Positions 19,818-23,036 of a DNA stretch of 23,036 bases are shown piece by piece; positions within the stretch are counted from its first letter, which is position 1, and each line of letters starts with the position of its first letter. This stretch comes from Entophlyctis helioformis (taxonomy: Eukaryota; Chytridiomycota; Chytridiomycetes; Chytridiales; Chytriomycetaceae): contig JAHLKH010000295.1 of the NCBI GenBank assembly GCA_025526915.1, positions 1-23,036 on the forward strand. Direction: 5' to 3'. The translations under genes and the position numbers were made by a program. Under the pieces are notes generated by a model. The model had not been told where the DNA came from and ran no database searches. It saw only the letters and a list, made by a program, of their open reading frames with translations.

Positions 19818-19876
19818 GCACGGACCTGGTTGCAGGGGCAGTGAGTATGCACGCGAGGAAGGGCGGGCAGACGACT
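19753..19876. repeat. 51-bp direct repeat, two copies 73 bp apart, inside the LTR
   Basis: Positions 19753-19803 and 19826-19876 read identically (start CTGGTTGCAGGGGCAG, end GGCAGACGACT). A 22-bp unique spacer separates them. Tandem repeats of this size in the U3 part of an LTR commonly act as enhancers; that role is inference. Confidence 0.9.
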
Positions 19877-19930
19877 GCAAGAACGGGGGCAACCAGAGCG
19901 GGGGACGCGGCCGGGCGATGTCTGTCCGGT

Positions 19931-19954
19931 CACGTGGGTCACGTGGATCACGTG
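19931..19954. promoter_or_regulatory. Three CACGTG E-boxes at 9-bp pitch
   Basis: Palindromic CACGTG occurs at 19931-19936, 19940-19945 and 19949-19954, each within TCACGTG(G/A). This is the core site for bHLH factors (Cbf1/Pho4/USF class). They lie 23-47 bp inside the LTR from its 5' terminus, in the U3 region relative to the minus-strand element. Confidence 0.75.
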
Positions 19955-19977
19955 ACCGCGACCGAGCATCCGTTACA

Positions 19978-19985
19978 CTCCCCCC
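19978..19985 (-). promoter_or_regulatory. Polypurine tract (plus-strand primer site) of the retroelement
   Basis: On the minus strand GGGGGGAG lies directly before TGTAACGG and about 45 nt after the pol stop codon, the position and composition expected of a PPT. Confidence 0.65.
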
Positions 19986-20030
19986 AGCGTAGACAGCCAC
20001 TCATAAGAAAGAAGAGTGGATGAACAGCGA

Positions 20031-23000
20031 CTAAGAGGATGCAGGGGCGTTGCACACACGAGAGGCAGAAGTGCGGGCAACGATGGACGCATAGGACACA
20101 GGACGGGGAACCGTGCGCTCAGAGCGGCGAGGTGGGGCGGGATGGTTGAGAGGGGGGAGAGAAGAGAGAGAGAAGGAAGGAGGAGAAGAGGGAGGAGGGA
20201 GAGGAGGGAAAGATGGAGAGAGAGAGGGAGATGCGGGTGCAGCAGGTGCGATCGGCTCGTCAGCCGGAGCAGGTGCCGCGGGCGTGGCTGCCGCTGGAGC
20301 AGGGGCCACTGGTGCAGGAGCAGGCGCAGTGCGCTTGCGGCGAGAGGGCTTGGATGCCTTGGGCTGCGTGGGAGCGGGCGCCGCGGCGGGAGCAGGAGCA
20401 GCCGGTGCAGGAGCAGCCGGAGCAGGAGCCGCGCGCGTGGGCTGAACCGGTTTGGACGCCTTGCCCTTAGGCGCTTTGGTCGGTCGAGCGTGGAACGCCT
20501 CGACGAGGTCCTGGGCCTTGCGCATGTCGGCGGCTGGGACCCATGTGTTGTCGTCGGCTGGATAACCGACCCACTTGACCAGATACTCGATCTTGCCGCG
20601 ATAAGTGCGCGAGTCAACGATCCGCTCGACCTCGTAGTTGTCCGACGTGCCGTCGTCGGCGTGGTACTCGGGGTCCGGCCGGGAGGGCACATCCTTGCGG
20701 CCGGTGGGCGCAGACAGAGGGTCGACGTATGGGCAGATCCGGTCGGCATGGAACACGTTGTGGACGCGGTGCAGCGAGGCAGGCAGCGCGAGCGTGTAGT
20801 TGAGGCCAGATTCACCAGAGTCCAGGCTGGTGATGGCAAAGGGGCCGAGCCACTTGGCGGCCGTGAGCGGCGGGCGGTGCGAGTCCGCCGGCCAGGAGAT
20901 GCCCTCAGCATTGAGGAGCACCATGTCGCCGACCTTGTACGCAGGGTGACGGCGGCGACGCTTGTTTGCCTGAACGGCCATGGCTGCCTGGGCTTTGCGC
21001 CGATTCAGAATGGCCGAGTCGCGAGCAGCAGCCATGTCCAGCAGCAGGTCGCGGGCCGCGGCAGATGGTGCCAGGGCTGGCTCGGACGGGAAGGACCGCG
21101 GGTGGCGGCCAAACGCCAGGAAGAAGGGTGCAAAGCCAGACGACGCAGACGGCGCGCAGTTGAGGCCAAAGCAGGTGGGACCGAGCAGCAGCGGCCAGTC
21201 AGAGCCGTGGTAATCGGCCGCCTTGGCGAGCGCATCCTTGATGGTGCGGATGCTGCGTTCGGCCAAGCCGTCAGTCTGCTGGTGGCGAGCCGTGCTGAGG
21301 TTCTGCTTGATCCGGGCAGCGGTGCAGAGGCTCGACCAGAAAGCCGACAACCAGCGGGCGTCGCGGTCCGAGACGATGTCGACAGGGAAGCCCTTGCCCG
21401 AGCAGACCCAGCGAGTCAGGAAGAGCTCGGCCAGCTCCTGGGCCGACGACGAGCGGCGGCACGGGAACGCGTCGCAGAGACCGGACAGGCGATCGACCAC
21501 AACCAGAGCAGCATCAAACGCATCGTCTTGTCCGCCCGCGGGCAGGAACATGACGTCCATGGCGACGCTCGAGAAGCAGTCGTCCGGGATCGCGAGTGGA
21601 TGCAGCAGGCCGTCAGGCCGGTGGTTGGGCGTGCGGTGGCGCTGGCACACGTCGCATGAGGCGACATAGGCAGCAATGTCCTCAGACATTCTGGGCCAGA
21701 AGTACCGGTTCGACAAGCGGCTGGTGGTCCGCTGACGTCCCTGGTGCGCACCGAAGGGAGAGTCGTGGTAGTGGGCGAGCAGATCCGCGCGCAGAGACTG
21801 CGGCACATACAAGCGGTTGCCCTTGTACCACCACGCACCATCCAAGCACTCCATGTGCACTACGACCTTGCGGTCGGCCGGCGTGGCTGACGACGGGTCA
21901 GCCTTCCAGCCAGGCAGTCTGGAGGCGAATGGGTCGGCCGGCAACGCCGCACGCACGTCTTTCGCCCAGTCAGAGTCAGTGCGCAGATTGGCAGCACGGA
22001 TCGGGACAGGCGAGCGACAGTTTGTGCAGAGAGGGGCCTTTGAGGGATCGCGGGACAGCAGATCGGCCAGCGAGTTGAGCTCGCCAGGCACGTACTCGAT
22101 GGATGTATCAAACTCCTGCAGAGACAGGACCCATCGAGCCTGCCGATCCGACAGGTGGGGCTGCGTGGCCAACCAGACCAGCGCCTTGTGGTCAGTGTGC
22201 GTGACAGAGCGCACACTGGACAGCAGATGACGGAAACGCGAGAAGAACTCCACGATGGCGAGCAACTCGCGTTCGTGGGTTGGATAGTTCATCTCGGCTG
22301 GGCTAAGCTTACGTGACCAGCAGGCCACCAGCTTCTCGCCATCTGGGTGGATCTGCGACAGGTAGCCGGCAATGACGTAGTTGCTGGCATCAGTGTAGAC
22401 ATGCGTTTCCAGAGCCGGGTCAAAGAACCGCAGCTCGGTCGCTTTCAGCACTGCCTGTCGCAGGTCTTCCACAGCCTGCTTTTGAGCAGGGCCCCACTCC
22501 CACTTGGCATTCTTGGCTAGTAGCTTGTAAAGTGGCAGACACATGGTGGCGTACGCCTTTGCAGGGTTCGGCCCACCAATGAATGACTTTAACCACACAA
22601 GCTTGCCAAGCCAAGTTGCCAGAGTGGTTGTGTTTGAGATGTGTGGCGCTGCTGCCATGTCCTGCAAGTGCTTTGGCGCAATGGAATAACCAGTGGGCGA
22701 AAGCACGTGACCGCAGAACTCAATGTCCTGCTGCAGGATCATGCACTTGGACGGCTTAATGTACAATTGAGCCTCCAGTAGCAGCTTGAGAACAGTGCGT
22801 AGGTGTTTGATATGCTCCTTGTACGTCGCGCTGTAGATGTAGATGTCATCCATGTACACCGAGACGCACGTGCCCAGCAGCTCATTGAGCGTCGACTGGA
22901 TGGCCTGTGTAAACACAGCCGGAGCATTGGTCAGCCCAAAAGGCATGACCGTGAACTCAAAGTGACCAAACTGGGTGGAGAACGCAGTTTTCCACTGGTC

Positions 23001-23036
23001 CTCCGCCTTAACACGAATGTTAAGGAAGCCCTCGCG
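20031..23036 (-). CDS. Ty3/gypsy pol polyprotein: RT (partial), RNase H, integrase, chromodomain
   Basis: Open from the window edge to a TAG at 20031 (1001 codons visible, 5' truncated by the window). RT: EDQWKTAFSTQFGHFEFTVM, PFGLTNAP and YMDD (22845-22856). RNase H: YTDASNYVIAGYLSQ (about 22.37-22.40 kb), ERELLAIVEF, HTDHKALVWL and NSLADLLSR. Integrase: an H2C2 finger (about 21.64-21.78 kb, ending CDVCQRH), then catalytic D (21555-21557, AMDVMF), D (21366-21368, VSDRDARW) and E (21258-21260, GLAERS), a D-35-E spacing. Chromodomain about 20490-20635 (NYEVERIVDSR, YLVKWVGY, NTWVP) with all three aromatic cage positions. A tail of about 150 residues rich in Pro/Ala (APAPAAPAPAA), with an RRKR basic patch, follows; most chromoviruses end soon after the chromodomain. 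It catalyses reverse transcription and integration; the chromodomain likely steers insertion to marked chromatin. Confidence 0.95.
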   Translation of the reverse strand, partial: REGFLNIRVKAEDQWKTAFSTQFGHFEFTVMPFGLTNAPAVFTQAIQSTLNELLGTCVSVYMDDIYIYSATYKEHIKHLRTVLKLLLEAQLYIKPSKCMILQQDIEFCGHVLSPTGYSIAPKHLQDMAAAPHISNTTTLATWLGKLVWLKSFIGGPNPAKAYATMCLPLYKLLAKNAKWEWGPAQKQAVEDLRQAVLKATELRFFDPALETHVYTDASNYVIAGYLSQIHPDGEKLVACWSRKLSPAEMNYPTHERELLAIVEFFSRFRHLLSSVRSVTHTDHKALVWLATQPHLSDRQARWVLSLQEFDTSIEYVPGELNSLADLLSRDPSKAPLCTNCRSPVPIRAANLRTDSDWAKDVRAALPADPFASRLPGWKADPSSATPADRKVVVHMECLDGAWWYKGNRLYVPQSLRADLLAHYHDSPFGAHQGRQRTTSRLSNRYFWPRMSEDIAAYVASCDVCQRHRTPNHRPDGLLHPLAIPDDCFSSVAMDVMFLPAGGQDDAFDAALVVVDRLSGLCDAFPCRRSSSAQELAELFLTRWVCSGKGFPVDIVSDRDARWLSAFWSSLCTAARIKQNLSTARHQQTDGLAERSIRTIKDALAKAADYHGSDWPLLLGPTCFGLNCAPSASSGFAPFFLAFGRHPRSFPSEPALAPSAAARDLLLDMAAARDSAILNRRKAQAAMAVQANKRRRRHPAYKVGDMVLLNAEGISWPADSHRPPLTAAKWLGPFAITSLDSGESGLNYTLALPASLHRVHNVFHADRICPYVDPLSAPTGRKDVPSRPDPEYHADDGTSDNYEVERIVDSRTYRGKIEYLVKWVGYPADDNTWVPAADMRKAQDLVEAFHARPTKAPKGKASKPVQPTRAAPAPAAPAPAAPAPAAAPAPTQPKASKPSRRKRTAPAPAPVAPAPAAATPAAPAPADEPIAPAAPASPSLSPSFPPLPPPSSPPSFSLSSLPPLNHPAPPRRSERTVPRPVSYASIVARTSASRVCNAPASS

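Larger units (their letters stand above)
19721..19977 (-). repeat. 3' LTR of the Ty3/gypsy element (candidate limits)
   Basis: On the minus strand the sequence right after the polypurine tract starts TGTAACGG (19977 downward), the expected LTR 5' end. The opposite end is proposed at 19721, where the plus strand reads TGTAGC, giving TGTA/TACA termini and a 257-bp LTR; an alternative end at 19637 (TGTTGATG; TGT/ACA, 341 bp) is possible. The LTR holds three CACGTG boxes near its 5' end and a 51-bp direct repeat. The other LTR is outside the window, so the limits cannot be confirmed. Confidence 0.5.
19721..23036 (-). mobile_element. Ty3/gypsy chromovirus retrotransposon, 3' portion, runs off the right edge
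   Basis: A minus-strand LTR retrotransposon whose visible part comprises RT (C-terminal part), RNase H, integrase with H2C2 zinc finger, chromodomain, PPT and 3' LTR. The order RT-RH-IN-chromodomain is diagnostic of Ty3/gypsy chromoviruses (Metaviridae). The 3 kb of pol shows no stop or frameshift, suggesting a young copy. gag, protease, primer-binding site and the 5' LTR lie beyond 23036. Confidence 0.9.

Noticed and set aside
1..23036. tRNA, rRNA or prokaryotic operon signals
   Set aside because: No cloverleaf-like or rRNA-like segment was recognised, and the spliced genes exclude a bacterial origin.

Overview
The window is eukaryotic nuclear DNA. Genes are GC-rich and split by short GT-AG introns (about 58-300 nt). 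AATAAA poly(A) signals, a mitochondrial-type 2-oxoglutarate dehydrogenase, a CCDC90/MCUR1-family protein and a Ty3/gypsy chromovirus are present. An early-diverging fungus (chytrid-like) or another unicellular opisthokont fits best, but that is inference; nothing here fixes the species.

Layout from left to right. (1) 126-2044 (+): a four-exon, membrane-anchored GH5 endoglycoceramidase-like hydrolase, possibly extending off the left edge. (2) 2561-6929 (+): a five-exon E1 subunit of the 2-oxoglutarate dehydrogenase complex, with a Ser-rich insertion near its C-terminus and microsatellites in two introns. (3) 7208-15293 (+): four head-to-tail paralogues of a type II membrane glycosyltransferase of the GT14 'Branch' family (core-2/I-branching and xylosyltransferase-like). 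The first is diverged. The next three lie on a repeat of almost exactly 2112 bp and show a mosaic pattern of similarity that indicates gene conversion or unequal exchange. (4) 15336-15572 (+): an orphan, coding-looking fragment at the array edge. (5) 15948-17119 (-): a CCDC90/MCUR1-like (DUF1640) mitochondrial coiled-coil membrane protein. (6) 17.2-18.96 kb: a poorly resolved stretch, probably holding a minus-strand multi-exon gene or a decayed one. (7) 18.95-19.7 kb: a TATA/CCAAT promoter, a strong splice donor, a minisatellite, and a short membrane-anchor ORF that runs into (8) the 3' end of a minus-strand Ty3/gypsy chromovirus (LTR, polypurine tract, and an uninterrupted pol ORF with RT, RNase H, integrase and chromodomain running off the right edge).

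Functionally, the left two thirds combines a central TCA-cycle enzyme with a cluster of secretory-pathway carbohydrate enzymes (one hydrolase, four transferases). The right third is dynamic: repeats, an unassigned region and an intact-looking retroelement. The most noteworthy signals are the mosaic GT14 array with one 3' end replaced, the three CACGTG boxes at exact 9-bp pitch inside the retroelement LTR, the insertion in OGDH E1, and a possible host gene broken by the retroelement. All exon boundaries were read by eye from splice signals and frame continuity; no alignment or database search was run.
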